DNA of 64,000 nt from a virus. This document shows positions 29,438-38,954 of this stretch, in pieces. Position 1 is the stretch's first letter. The number at the start of each line of letters is the position of its first letter. The position numbers were made by a program, and so were the translations under genes. The stretch spans positions 62,001 to 126,000 of the IMG/VR virus record IMGVR_UViG_3300044971_002537; one strand, given 5' to 3'. The notes beneath the pieces were generated by a model. The model had not been told where the DNA came from. It saw only the letters and a list, made by a program, of their open reading frames with translations, and did not search any database.

Positions 29438-31453
29438 ATGTCACACATAATAGCAGATAGAGTAAAAGAAAGAGTCCAGAGTCCAGCAGGTACTGGTATT
29501 TTGTCTTTACTGAATACCACTTCTGGCTATCGAAGATTTTCTTCGGTCATGTCTTCTGGTGATACTTGTTATTATTGCTTAGAATGTCCATCAAATGGGG
29601 ATTGGGAGTGTGGACTAGGCACATATTCTTCCAATAATGCACTATCTAGGACCACTGTTTATAGCTCATCCAACAGCGGAGCTATTGTAAATTTTGCCAA
29701 TCGTGTTTCGTATGCATTTATATCTTATGTAGCTTCTAGAGCCATATACCTCGACCCATCCGGGGAATTGAATTTAGCTCTCAGTGCCCTAAATGATGTG
29801 AGCCTAACGGCTCCTTCCAGCGGCCAGATCTTATCTTTTACTGGATCTGAGTGGGTGAATGGCCCAGTTCCGGGCTCGTATTCTGATGAAGAGGCCCAAG
29901 ATGCAGTAGGAGGAATCTTAACTGATACTTCAAGCATTAGCTTTAGCTACAACGATGGAACCCCATCGATATCCGCTTCTGTAAAGAATAGCGGAGTGAC
30001 CAACGATATGTTGGCCACTGGAATCGACGCGACCAAGCTCGGAAGTGGGAGCGTTAGCTCCACAGAGCTTGGCTACCTAGATGGGGTCACTTCTTCTTTA
30101 CAGGTGCAGCTAGACTCTAAGTATGCTTCTGCGAACCCGAGTGGATATCTGACTGCGTCAGTGGCGTCAGCCACTTATCAACCTCTAGATGCAGACTTAA
30201 CCTCACTGGCTTCAGCCAGCGGCTCTGGCATTTATGAGCGGTCTGGTGGTAGTTGGACCCCAGTAGTGATTGGGACTGGGTTGTCATTGGGGAGTGGCAC
30301 TCTCTCTAATACGCTGGATTTATCCAGCTATCTGACTAGTTCGGTGGCGACAGCCACCTACCTGCCTTTGACTGGCGGTACGCTAACCGGCGATCTAAAA
30401 TTTACTGATGCTACTTATGACATAGGCAAGAGCGGTGCGACTAGACCGAGGGATGGGTTCTTTAGTAGGAACTTGACTGTAGGAGCGTCGATATACGTCC
30501 CAGCCTATGGATCATCGGGAACGCCTATACTCAGTTGGGGTGGAGGTGATTTCGGCTTGTATGCGGCTACTTTCGGAGTTGCATTCAAGGCATATGGTGC
30601 TGCTGCCGCTGTTGCGGCTTTGAATAGTGGATTGATTGTAACAAGCGGATCTACTATCTGTTGGTCATCTACGTCTAGCGTAGACGGTACTAGAGATGTG
30701 TGTTTATGGCGAGGTGGAGCTGACATACTTGACCTCCAAAGAGGCACCAATGCCCAGACGTTTCGCCTCGCAGAGACATGGACTTCATCCACCTCATTCG
30801 GTGCTTTGCAAGTCAAAGCCAACACCGGAGCGGCCTATCAAATCGGTAGTGCTATTGGAAGTGCTGGCGGAACGAATAGAGCGATTACATTTGGTCACTG
30901 GAATGCTGCTGGCACATTTACAGCATCATTATCTGCTGCAGCGGACGGTTCTTTGACTTTTCTTGGTTCGTATTCGCTGGTTTCAAATAATTATAATCTG
31001 CAGTTGACTAATTCTCCTTCAGCGGCATTTGCTGGAACAGCATTTGGATTTTCTGCTTCTGCGGGACATTCAAATACCGTAGCGATTGGCACGAACTCAA
31101 CTACAACAGCCGCAGGTCAGTGCGTTATCGGTGGAAATGCTGCTGGTATTACGTCTGTGTTCATCGGTAATGGTGTCACACACGGAACGCCCAACAATAT
31201 TGTTTACAATGCAACGGGCGGGTCTGGGGCGAACACAGCAGGAGCATCACTTGCCTTGGCTGGTGGAAAAAGTACAGGATCAGCAAATGGAGGGTCAGTT
31301 AAAGTACAAGTTTCTCCTGCTGGATCTAGCGGTTCTACACTAAATACGTTAGTAGATGCGGTTGTAATAGATTCTAATAAAAATTCAACATTTTATGGAA
31401 CTATTTCTTCACCAAGTCTTACTCCTCTTCTACTATTGCAAATTTGGGGCTAA
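29438..31453 (+). CDS. Tail fibre protein 1 (671 aa)
   Basis: The N-terminus (SHIIADRVKERVQSPAGTGI, SSVMSSGDTCYYCLECPSNG, DWECGLGTYSSNNALSRTTV) is the tail-attachment domain seen in many fibres. Repeats rich in Ser/Thr/Gly follow (DLTSLASASGSGIYERSGGS). Around residues 320-350 is the module TDATYDIGKSGATRPRDGFF, and around 465 AGAAYQIGSAIGSAGGTNRA, both also present in the next fibres. It probably trimerises into a host-binding fibre. The C-terminus has no recognised chaperone domain. Confidence 0.75.
   Translation: MSHIIADRVKERVQSPAGTGILSLLNTTSGYRRFSSVMSSGDTCYYCLECPSNGDWECGLGTYSSNNALSRTTVYSSSNSGAIVNFANRVSYAFISYVASRAIYLDPSGELNLALSALNDVSLTAPSSGQILSFTGSEWVNGPVPGSYSDEEAQDAVGGILTDTSSISFSYNDGTPSISASVKNSGVTNDMLATGIDATKLGSGSVSSTELGYLDGVTSSLQVQLDSKYASANPSGYLTASVASATYQPLDADLTSLASASGSGIYERSGGSWTPVVIGTGLSLGSGTLSNTLDLSSYLTSSVATATYLPLTGGTLTGDLKFTDATYDIGKSGATRPRDGFFSRNLTVGASIYVPAYGSSGTPILSWGGGDFGLYAATFGVAFKAYGAAAAVAALNSGLIVTSGSTICWSSTSSVDGTRDVCLWRGGADILDLQRGTNAQTFRLAETWTSSTSFGALQVKANTGAAYQIGSAIGSAGGTNRAITFGHWNAAGTFTASLSAAADGSLTFLGSYSLVSNNYNLQLTNSPSAAFAGTAFGFSASAGHSNTVAIGTNSTTTAAGQCVIGGNAAGITSVFIGNGVTHGTPNNIVYNATGGSGANTAGASLALAGGKSTGSANGGSVKVQVSPAGSSGSTLNTLVDAVVIDSNKNSTFYGTISSPSLTPLLLLQIWG
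30399..30482 (+). repeat. Fibre module A, copy 1
   Basis: Encodes TDATYDIGKSGATRPRDGFF and the next residues. A diverged copy is at 34990..35067 in fibre 3. Many silent differences but near-identical protein, so selection keeps the module. Confidence 0.75.
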
Positions 31454-31456
31454 ATA

Positions 31457-31915
31457 ATGGCTAAAACATATACAATTCCTGTAACTCAAAACATCCAATC
31501 GGCCTTCGGCACTTTGCTGAACGCTGACTCATTCAGTGCAGCCAACGGTGGAACCGCACCAACTAATACCAAGCTCCTATGCACAGCAGGTGCTGACGGT
31601 AGTATTTTGAAGTCTTTAGTAATTTCTTCAGACGACTCATCTTCGAGAACGATCCAGTTCTGGGTAAGTACAGACGCTGGAACTACAAAGTATTTAATTG
31701 GATCTATTACTGTTGCAGCTAGTAGCGGGACCAATGGAACAAATGCGAATGTGGACTTTTTAGGAAGCCAAATTCTTTTAGGAATGTGTACCGATGCAAG
31801 CGGCAAGTATGTTATTCCTTTAGCAGCCAATGCTCGAGTCTACTACTGTGTGACTACTGCCGCTGTTACAGCAGGTAGAACAGTCTACATTGCAGCAACG
31901 TTGGAGGACTTTTAA
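31457..31915 (+). CDS. Fibre-associated structural protein (152 aa)
   Basis: The product opens MAKTYTIPVTQNIQSAFGTL, is rich in Thr, Ser and Ala with beta strands (SLVISSDDSSSRTIQFWVST, DAGTTKYLIGSITVAASSG), and ends VYYCVTTAAVTAGRTVYIAA. This fits a small virion protein such as a fibre collar or decoration protein. It lies between fibre genes 1 and 2 with a TAATG junction to the latter. Confidence 0.6.
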   Translation: MAKTYTIPVTQNIQSAFGTLLNADSFSAANGGTAPTNTKLLCTAGADGSILKSLVISSDDSSSRTIQFWVSTDAGTTKYLIGSITVAASSGTNGTNANVDFLGSQILLGMCTDASGKYVIPLAANARVYYCVTTAAVTAGRTVYIAATLEDF

Positions 31916-34488
31916 TGCAAAGTGGTATGTCTAACGGGGGAATGAGTTCTCCCTTAAATAGCGTACTGAGAAAGACTATTAGTCCTTCGTACGATGATAA
32001 TCCTAACCCTATCGCAGGAGCGAGCTGGCCACAGTATCTGAAAAATGCTATGGTTATTACCCCTCCACGTAGTCATATAACGCCCAATACTTTTGGTGGC
32101 TATCCAATTCTGATTATGCCTAAGCAGGGTGGACAGGTATTTATGCCTTCCGCCTTGATGGTTGGATCTCCATCACAGTCAGTTTCTAACCCAGCTATTA
32201 GATTAGGGTACGCTAGTAATCAGTGTTTTGAATTGAGTCAAGCTGGATCACACATAGCCTATTTCGGGAATGGAACAGCGGCTGGTACAAAATTGGGATA
32301 TGCGTGTAAATATCATATTAGGTCAGATGGATTCTATGGATTTTCATCTACTTCTAGTGGTACTACCTTAGCAGATGCTGACACCGCCTTGTTTCGCGTT
32401 GGGTCTGGCACCGTTGGCATTTATAATCCGACAACTCCAGCAACCGCCCAAACATTTGAGTTATATAACACTTGGACTTCTACTACAAGCTTTGAAAATC
32501 TTAGATTTAGGTCTGTGGCTGGAGCGGCCTATCAAATAGGTAGTGCTATTGGGAGTGCTGGGGGTACGACACGACCAATAGAAATTGGGCACACAAATTC
32601 AGCCGGAGCATTCACTTCAAGAATTCATATCACTGCTGCTGGCAACGTCGGAATAAGTCACGGGACTGCTGGGTATCTGAGAGATATTTTTCAGGTAAAC
32701 ACAACAAGCACGTCTACGTCGTTTGGTTCAGGAAGTATTGCTCCTCAAGGTATCACGATCACAAATTCGACCAACACGGTGAACCGACCTATCGGATTGC
32801 AGTTCTCGGGGTACGAAGGCTGGGGATTCGGCGGCATTTATGGAACTATGACGAGCGGTGGTGGCAACACTTATGGCCGAATATCAATCGTACTACGATC
32901 GGCATCAGGAGGATCTTATTCCGAAGTTTGTCGCTGGGATGAAAACGCCTGTATGTTGGTTACACCGTGGTTGAGTACGTCAGGTTCGCCATCGGCGTTT
33001 GTACTTACAGATGCTGCCCACACTACGATGACTGCTTCAACTGAGGCAACATCTGTCAACTTTAATCTATCGTCTACAAAGCAGTTCGCGACAGGAGCAC
33101 TAACGACTCAGCGAGCAATGCGGATTCAGGCACCTACCTATTCGTTCGTAGGTGCGAGTACGATCACGACAGCATCTACGCTTTCTATTAGTGGGCCTCC
33201 GATTGCTGGAACAAATGCGAGTATCACGAATAAGTGGGCACTGAATGTTGAAAGTGGTCACATACGAGCAAACAATGGAATTAGCATCGGTACTAATTAT
33301 ACGAATTCCGCAATAAATCTTGCTTCCTTTCAATGGATTAGCTGGAATAACGTGCAGTTGATTACTGCAGGAAATACGTACGATGGAGTTGCTTCGGTAT
33401 CTTTTGGTAATTGTGGGATTGATTCAATATCTCAAATTAGGCCAGTATCGAACTCGCTTACAATAAGAGCTGGAACCAACGCCCAAACTTTTAGTGTCAA
33501 TGGAACGTGGACATCATCCTCCGCTTATGAACTCATTAACATAAAAGGAAAAGCTTCTGCTAACTTCGAAATCGGCCCAGAAAGTGGGAGTGCTGGAGGC
33601 ACTCTGAGGGGCCTAACGATTGGGGGATACCCAGCCGGTGCGTCTACAATTGTTGGATGGGCACAATTCCGACCTAATACTTCGACGGGGGTACTAGAGG
33701 CGTTCTATCTTGGACCTATCGCTGACAGTACGGTGACTGGCGGAAATGCGAGAGGGACTAACTCGGTTGATTTGCAAACAGTCAGGACTTCAGCTTCGCA
33801 AGTGTGTGTGGCACAAAGGTCCGTGATTGGTGGTGGAGAGAGAAATACTATTGAAGTGTTTTCTTCCGTAAGCGTTATCGGAGGAGGGTATCAAAACTCA
33901 ATCACAGGTTTTGGTTATTATTCCGTGATAGCTGGAGGATACCTAAACACGCTCAGTGGATCTCCGTACTCAGTGATAGGTGGAGGGCGAGAAAATACAG
34001 TCACAACTGAGATTGGTATCATTCCCGGAGGAGTCGGAGCGTCTACTACTCGTTACTGCCAAGAGTCAACTGCGAGCGGAATGTTTGCTGCGGCTGGTGA
34101 CGCTCAAACTGTGCGATTGCGTGCAAGGATAAAAACAACAGACGCCACGCCATCAACACTAATGCTGGATGGGTCTGCAAAAAGATTCACGATCCCAAGC
34201 GGAAAGATCATGTTCTGCGATATTCTTGTCAGTGGTATAAAATCAGACGGCTCAGCCGCAGCCTGCTATAAGCGGAAAGTAGCTATCAAAAATGTGGGCG
34301 GAACAACATCTTTGGTTGGTACTGTTGAAGCCATAGGCACAGACATTGAAGATGACGTATTGACGGACGTAGTCATTACTGCGGACAATACCAATGACGC
34401 TCTAGATATTAGTGTCACTGGTATCGCTGGTGAGACGTGGAGGTGGGTTGCTGTGGTAGAAGGATTGGAAATAGCGTATGGCACCTAA
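31915..34488 (+). CDS. Tail fibre protein 2 with YadA-like head repeats (857 aa)
   Basis: The start overlaps the previous stop (TAATG). The protein contains shared fibre modules: AGAAYQIGSAIGSAGGTTRP near residue 203 and the RAMRIQAPTYSFVGASTITT block near 400. Residues 640-705 have four diverged repeats of SVIGGG-x-x-N (ERNTIEVFSS, YQNSITGFGY, YLNTLSGSPY, RENTVTTEIG), the left-handed beta-roll pattern of trimeric autotransporter heads. A beta-rich tip follows. This is expected to be a trimeric fibre with an adhesive head. Confidence 0.75.
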   Translation: MQSGMSNGGMSSPLNSVLRKTISPSYDDNPNPIAGASWPQYLKNAMVITPPRSHITPNTFGGYPILIMPKQGGQVFMPSALMVGSPSQSVSNPAIRLGYASNQCFELSQAGSHIAYFGNGTAAGTKLGYACKYHIRSDGFYGFSSTSSGTTLADADTALFRVGSGTVGIYNPTTPATAQTFELYNTWTSTTSFENLRFRSVAGAAYQIGSAIGSAGGTTRPIEIGHTNSAGAFTSRIHITAAGNVGISHGTAGYLRDIFQVNTTSTSTSFGSGSIAPQGITITNSTNTVNRPIGLQFSGYEGWGFGGIYGTMTSGGGNTYGRISIVLRSASGGSYSEVCRWDENACMLVTPWLSTSGSPSAFVLTDAAHTTMTASTEATSVNFNLSSTKQFATGALTTQRAMRIQAPTYSFVGASTITTASTLSISGPPIAGTNASITNKWALNVESGHIRANNGISIGTNYTNSAINLASFQWISWNNVQLITAGNTYDGVASVSFGNCGIDSISQIRPVSNSLTIRAGTNAQTFSVNGTWTSSSAYELINIKGKASANFEIGPESGSAGGTLRGLTIGGYPAGASTIVGWAQFRPNTSTGVLEAFYLGPIADSTVTGGNARGTNSVDLQTVRTSASQVCVAQRSVIGGGERNTIEVFSSVSVIGGGYQNSITGFGYYSVIAGGYLNTLSGSPYSVIGGGRENTVTTEIGIIPGGVGASTTRYCQESTASGMFAAAGDAQTVRLRARIKTTDATPSTLMLDGSAKRFTIPSGKIMFCDILVSGIKSDGSAAACYKRKVAIKNVGGTTSLVGTVEAIGTDIEDDVLTDVVITADNTNDALDISVTGIAGETWRWVAVVEGLEIAYGT
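33010..33255 (+). repeat. Fibre module C, copy 1
   Basis: Encodes about 80 residues including RAMRIQAPTYSFVGASTITT. Copy 2 is at 35875..36120 with few amino-acid changes. Confidence 0.75.
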
Positions 34489-34509
34489 TAGAACAAGCGG
34501 AGCACGATA

Positions 34510-37314
34510 ATGGCGACAGTCCCTAATTATTCACAACCAGCAATCTTCTCTGAGGTAGCTACACCTACAGTCCCAGATTCTGGCTATCTAAAAGTCTATG
34601 CTAATAGCGGAGTTTTAGCCTCTATAGCAAATGGTGGCTCTGAAAAGAGGTACGTAGCAATTTCTGACAGTGGGCTTCCTATTGGGGCTTACACATTACC
34701 CACCACAGACGGGACTTCTTCGCAGGTCTTACAGACCAATGGGAGCGGCACGGTAACTTGGCAGACTGTCAGCGGTGGAGGCGGCATCACTTCTATCAAC
34801 GGCGATACGACTGCTGCTCAACTACTCACAGTAGGTACTGCCGGTACTGACTTCGCTATTGATTCGACAACAACTCCCGGTACATCAGTCTTCAACCTCC
34901 CAGATGCGTCAGCTACTGCAAGAGGTCTAGTTACTACTGGTACTCAGACATTTGCTGGTACTAAGACCCTTGCTGGCGATCTGCTGTTTACCGATGCCAC
35001 TTATGACATTGGCAAGAGCGGAGCGACTAGACCACGCGATGGATTCTTTAGTCGGAATCTGACTGTAGCGACAAGCATCTCAATCGGAGCCGCAACCGGA
35101 GGGGTATTAAACATACCCGCGTGGCAATGGGTGTCGATTGGGGGTTCGTTAGTTCGGGGAGGTGACACTGCTGATGGGGTTGGAATTTTATACATTCCGG
35201 GAGTTTCACTGAATGGTGCTATTGTTCCTTCTTCTAATATACTGAATGTGCGGAGCAGCACAAACGCCCAGACACTCAACCTATACAACACTTACACTTC
35301 AGCAACGAGTCTTGAGACGTTCAGAATCAAAGCCAACGCCGGAGCAGCCTATCAAATCGGTTCTGCTATTGGGAGTGCAGGTGGAAGTAATAGAGCGATA
35401 GAAATTGGGCACTACAGTTCTGCTGGGACGTTCACTAGTGCGCTGAGTATCGCGACGAGTGGGACTTTATCCGCTTCTGCTCCGCTATCTTTTGCAGCGG
35501 CTGGCTACATCGACTTGAGTAGTACAACCTATTCGAGAAGTAATGTCGCCATTCGAATGAATTATGGAAGCGGGACTCCCGGAGGTATTTATGGCTCAAA
35601 CGGTAACGTCGGATTTTCAGCAGCCTCATCGTTTTTCTTTGATGCTGTCCAAACTCGCTGCTGCGTGCCAAATTCAAGTGGATACGCGATTGGGGGCACC
35701 ACATCACCGTCTCATCATGTGATGTTAGCGTCTCCATCATCTGGCGTGATGGAAATTAACTCTGGAACTCCCGGAGCATACAGAGACTTGTTAGTCAGAA
35801 ACCTGACTTCAAATTCAGAAACAATAACCCAAGTTGTAGCAACTACAGGTTCCCCAACAGCCTTCACCGTCACTGGTGCAGCCCATACTACGTTGACTCT
35901 GTCCACCGAAGCCACAGACGTAAACTTCAACTTGGCCAGAACTGTCCAATTTGCCACAGGAGCTATTACTACTCAACGGGCGATGCGAATCCAAGCTCCT
36001 ACGTATAGCTTCGTAGGTGCAAGCACGATCACGACAGCGAGTACGCTGTCTATCAGTGGACCTCCAGTCGCAGGCACTAATGCGACTATCACGAATGCTT
36101 ATGCGTTGAATGTTGAGAGCGGGAATAGTTATTTCGCTGGGAACGTCCGAGCGGTTGGCTCGTCTGTGTATGCTCCATCCTACGGATTTGGCTCAGACAA
36201 CTCAGGGTTCTTTAGATCAACTTCATCTAGGGTTTTTCTTGGCTTAAATGGGAATGTGCAATACGATTTCAACTCAGGTAACCTGTGCATAAACAGCGGT
36301 TCGTATGGAGTGGCTGGAGGATCTGTTGACTCTAACAGTGCCGACGTTTTGTGGGTGCGAGACGCTGCCGGTATGTGGGCGACACGAAACGGCACTAACG
36401 TCCAATCACTAGGCATCTACGGCACATGGACATCAACTTCATCCTACGAACGTGTAAACGTCCGGGGCAAAGCCTCAGCCAACTTCGAAATCGGCCCAGA
36501 GAACGGGAGTGCCGGAGGCACTCTTAGAGGACTAACGATCGGCGGCTACTCTGCTGGCACTACCACTATTACCCCTTGGCTCACCTTCACAAGTTCCGGA
36601 ACTCCCACATTCAACCTAGGCACCCTAGTCATCCCATCCGGTGGTACAGGTCTACTGTGCCAACAGACTAACATCTATTTAGACAGTTACGGTACTCACT
36701 CCGGTATTAGATATAGAAGATCTGAAGGCACGCAAGGTTCCCCTACTGGAGTTGCCCTTAATAGCTTGCTGGGATTCGTAGCAACTTATGGCTATCATAC
36801 TGGATCTGCTTATCACTCAACACAGGGGGCTTCTATCTCCTTCTATGCGACTGAGGCATTCACCTCGGGGGCACAAGGCTCTAAGATTGTCTTTGGAACT
36901 ACCCCAAATGGTACGACCACTAATACAGTCGCCCTGACCATTGACCAGAATCAAGTGGCCACCTTCTCTAAGCTGGTCGCCCAAAGTGCGGCTGAAATAA
37001 CCAGTACGCCTTCCGGCACGACTCAAACCATAACCCTGAACAACGGAAACCATCAAACTCTTACGTTGACAAGTGCTACAGGGGCGGTCACAGCCACCCT
37101 AACGGTGCCAAGCAATGTTTCGAGCGGTACGATTATTGTGAAGCAACATGCTTCTACTGTTCGCGATATCACTTGGGCAGTTTCCGCTGGAACCATAAAG
37201 TGGATGGGGACTGAACCAGACTGGGCGGCTGACGCAGCTAGCGACATAAGAATTGTCTCTTGGAGATATGATGGATCAGTTATGTATCTTATGAGTACAG
37301 ATAAGGCAGCATAA
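34510..37314 (+). CDS. Tail fibre protein 3 (934 aa)
   Basis: The N-terminus (TVPNYSQPAIFSEVATPTVP, then DSGYLKVYANSGVLASIANG) is a phage fibre attachment domain. It carries module A (about residue 160), the AGAAYQIGSAIGSAGG block, module C (about 455-540) and the KASANFEIGPENGSAGGTLR block also found in fibre 2. The C-terminus contains HQTLTLTSATGAVTATLTVP and KQHASTVRDITWAVSAGTIK, which resembles tip domains of phage fibres. It probably forms a trimer. It starts 21 bases after fibre 2. Confidence 0.78.
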   Translation: MATVPNYSQPAIFSEVATPTVPDSGYLKVYANSGVLASIANGGSEKRYVAISDSGLPIGAYTLPTTDGTSSQVLQTNGSGTVTWQTVSGGGGITSINGDTTAAQLLTVGTAGTDFAIDSTTTPGTSVFNLPDASATARGLVTTGTQTFAGTKTLAGDLLFTDATYDIGKSGATRPRDGFFSRNLTVATSISIGAATGGVLNIPAWQWVSIGGSLVRGGDTADGVGILYIPGVSLNGAIVPSSNILNVRSSTNAQTLNLYNTYTSATSLETFRIKANAGAAYQIGSAIGSAGGSNRAIEIGHYSSAGTFTSALSIATSGTLSASAPLSFAAAGYIDLSSTTYSRSNVAIRMNYGSGTPGGIYGSNGNVGFSAASSFFFDAVQTRCCVPNSSGYAIGGTTSPSHHVMLASPSSGVMEINSGTPGAYRDLLVRNLTSNSETITQVVATTGSPTAFTVTGAAHTTLTLSTEATDVNFNLARTVQFATGAITTQRAMRIQAPTYSFVGASTITTASTLSISGPPVAGTNATITNAYALNVESGNSYFAGNVRAVGSSVYAPSYGFGSDNSGFFRSTSSRVFLGLNGNVQYDFNSGNLCINSGSYGVAGGSVDSNSADVLWVRDAAGMWATRNGTNVQSLGIYGTWTSTSSYERVNVRGKASANFEIGPENGSAGGTLRGLTIGGYSAGTTTITPWLTFTSSGTPTFNLGTLVIPSGGTGLLCQQTNIYLDSYGTHSGIRYRRSEGTQGSPTGVALNSLLGFVATYGYHTGSAYHSTQGASISFYATEAFTSGAQGSKIVFGTTPNGTTTNTVALTIDQNQVATFSKLVAQSAAEITSTPSGTTQTITLNNGNHQTLTLTSATGAVTATLTVPSNVSSGTIIVKQHASTVRDITWAVSAGTIKWMGTEPDWAADAASDIRIVSWRYDGSVMYLMSTDKAA
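34990..35067 (+). repeat. Fibre module A, copy 2
   Basis: Second copy of the TDATYDIGKSGATRPRDGFF coding block; see 30399..30482. Confidence 0.75.
35875..36120 (+). repeat. Fibre module C, copy 2
   Basis: Second copy of the RAMRIQAPTYSFVGASTITT coding block; see 33010..33255. Confidence 0.75.
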
Positions 37315-37664
37315 TGGTCAGTAAAGAAGATATTTTCAAATTTTCGCCGTGTGTCGCTGCTACTCAGCAGTTAGTAGACACATGTTTTGCTGGGAGGGAA
37401 TTCCTTACCGTACCAGATATATTGGCGTTAGCCCTAGAAGATGAGTACAAATTGTGGCTATTACTACGTCCAGAACTTCTTTCTGAAGACAAATTGGCAA
37501 AGATTCGGGCAGATTTTATCGGCCTAATGAATCAACAGTGGTTAATAGATTTATCATTTTCTTGCCCAGTTTATGATATAATTGGTAAAGTGGCTAGATG
37601 TTTCGATAGGCCATACCCAGAGACATATGCAGAATTGATTAGGATAGTGGAGAGTTATGCCTAG
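37314..37664 (+). CDS. Hypothetical helical protein (116 aa)
   Basis: The ATG overlaps the fibre 3 stop by one base (TAATG). The protein is helical and acidic (KEDIFKFSPCVAATQQLVDT, DILALALEDEYKLWLLLRPE, NQQWLIDLSFSCPVYDIIGK). In style it resembles small assembly or chaperone proteins encoded after tail fibres, so a fibre chaperone is possible. The end overlaps the next gene by eight bases. Confidence 0.6.
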   Translation: MVSKEDIFKFSPCVAATQQLVDTCFAGREFLTVPDILALALEDEYKLWLLLRPELLSEDKLAKIRADFIGLMNQQWLIDLSFSCPVYDIIGKVARCFDRPYPETYAELIRIVESYA

Positions 37665-38166
37665 TACATCTTTCACTTCCCCAACTACTGCAACCAATGA
37701 TGCGGGCATTGGAACGACGGCTTGGACTATAACATCAGTAACAAACTGTATTTGCCCAGTCGATAAGACTACGTCAAACTACTTAGAGATGACCGGATAT
37801 GGATTCGATATACCTACAGGGGCAACCATATCAGGAATAGAGGCCACAATTACTTGCTCAAGTAGCGGGAGCGATACTCTTTACGTTCAAATCATGAAAT
37901 CAAATAATGTCGTGGGAACCTCAAAATCAGTTTTTCCTTTAGCGACAACCGCATTTGGCGATAGCTCAGATTCATGGGGGACCGGATGGACCGAAGCCGA
38001 CGTTGAAGCATCTGGGTTTGGTGTGGCTATTTGGGTAGTAGGAGGATCTAATGGGAATACAGTAAATGTGACTGGGGCAACTATCAGAATAACGTACACA
38101 ACTGGGGGCGGTGCCGCCCCCGGAAGTTCAACAAGTGGTCATTTTCTTTTTACTTGGGTCATTTAG
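37657..38166 (+). CDS. Structural protein, jelly-roll-like (169 aa)
   Basis: MPSTSFTSPTTATNDAGIGT is followed by TAWTITSVTNCICPVDKTTS, TGYGFDIPTGATISGIEATI and ATIRITYTTGG. This beta-sandwich pattern is found in phage head or tail surface proteins. The final residues (GGAAPGSSTSGHFLFTWVI) are a Gly/Ser linker and hydrophobic end. Exact role unknown. Confidence 0.6.
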   Translation: MPSTSFTSPTTATNDAGIGTTAWTITSVTNCICPVDKTTSNYLEMTGYGFDIPTGATISGIEATITCSSSGSDTLYVQIMKSNNVVGTSKSVFPLATTAFGDSSDSWGTGWTEADVEASGFGVAIWVVGGSNGNTVNVTGATIRITYTTGGGAAPGSSTSGHFLFTWVI

Positions 38167-38175
38167 GAGTTAATC

Positions 38176-38595
38176 ATGCCATTCGAAGTACCAACATCAA
38201 CATTCAACGCCGTAGAGCATGCCACCAACAAGGTGCTACGCTCCAATCAGCTCGAAGAAAGTATTCTTCAGCAGTTTAAGTCTTCTTATGAAGATTTCTG
38301 GGGAGTTTCTGGGTCAGACGCTACAAATGAAGTAGATGGCGTACAAGTCACTACTTTCACTGGTGGCGGAAGTCGCTATACGGTTGAAGAAATGCAGTCT
38401 ATTGTCACTACTTTAGGGGCTACGGCGATAGCAATCATGACAGCCGCTGGTGGTCTGGTCCAATTTATTGACGCAGCTTATCCCGGAGTTCTAGAAGATC
38501 GTTATAAGTCTGCGGCATTCGAATATACAGTTGGGGCCGGTATTACCTTGACAAAATTGGCAGATGTGTGGGCTGTGCCAGTAGACGCCCCATAA
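38176..38595 (+). CDS. Hypothetical virion-region protein (139 aa)
   Basis: AGGAGTT precedes the ATG. The product begins MPFEVPTSTFNAVEHATNKV, has a helical first third (RSNQLEESILQQFKSSYEDF) and an Ala/Gly-rich middle with TTLGATAIAIMTAAGGLVQF. It ends in a beta segment (EYTVGAGITLTKLADVWAVP). Last gene of the fibre cluster. No family recognised. Confidence 0.6.
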   Translation: MPFEVPTSTFNAVEHATNKVLRSNQLEESILQQFKSSYEDFWGVSGSDATNEVDGVQVTTFTGGGSRYTVEEMQSIVTTLGATAIAIMTAAGGLVQFIDAAYPGVLEDRYKSAAFEYTVGAGITLTKLADVWAVPVDAP

Positions 38596-38641
38596 TCCCT
38601 CAACAATTTTTGCTAGCTTAGATATACTAGCAATGGTGTAT

Positions 38642-38653
38642 GCGTATTTACTA
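38642..38653 (+). promoter_or_regulatory. Putative late promoter box L4 (GCGTATTTACTA)
   Basis: The box lies 21 bp before the ATG at 38674, and AAAGGAAA lies between them. A TATACT-like sequence (38625-38630) is also nearby. It opens the connector/tail unit. Confidence 0.5.
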
Positions 38654-38673
38654 TTGAATAAAAGGAAAATGTT

Positions 38674-38829
38674 ATGACAAAAGAAGAAATTCAGAACGTA
38701 GTAGTACTAATCGACGCCGGAGCGAGAGCCTTGGCTTCACAGAATCCCCTAGATAAAGCCGGTTCTATTATGGCAACTGCCCATGAGTTGTCACTTAAAT
38801 TGACCAAAATGGTGGAGGATGAAGGATAG
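38674..38829 (+). CDS. Hypothetical helical protein (51 aa)
   Basis: ATG at 38674 with AAAGGAAA upstream; TAG at 38829. The sequence (MTKEEIQNVVVLIDAGARAL, ASQNPLDKAGSIMATAHELS) is helical. Its stop overlaps the next GTG. First gene after box L4. Function unknown. Confidence 0.6.
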   Translation: MTKEEIQNVVVLIDAGARALASQNPLDKAGSIMATAHELSLKLTKMVEDEG

Positions 38830-38954
38830 TGGATTCGCCCATCTCATCTCTGCCGATATCTGGATCTGCAACACTTTCTCAAAATGGGGAAATGTTTACA
38901 GTTATTTTGTCCCTAAATAGGGTTATGACTTTCACTTTACAGATTGCCTACTAA
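38829..38954 (+). CDS. Hypothetical protein (41 aa)
   Basis: GTG at 38829 shares one base with the upstream TAG, and TAA overlaps the next ATG by one base. MDSPISSLPISGSATLSQNG then EMFTVILSLNRVMTFTLQIA is beta-rich. The chain of one-base overlaps supports reality. It looks like a small virion strand protein. Confidence 0.5.
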   Translation: MDSPISSLPISGSATLSQNGEMFTVILSLNRVMTFTLQIAY

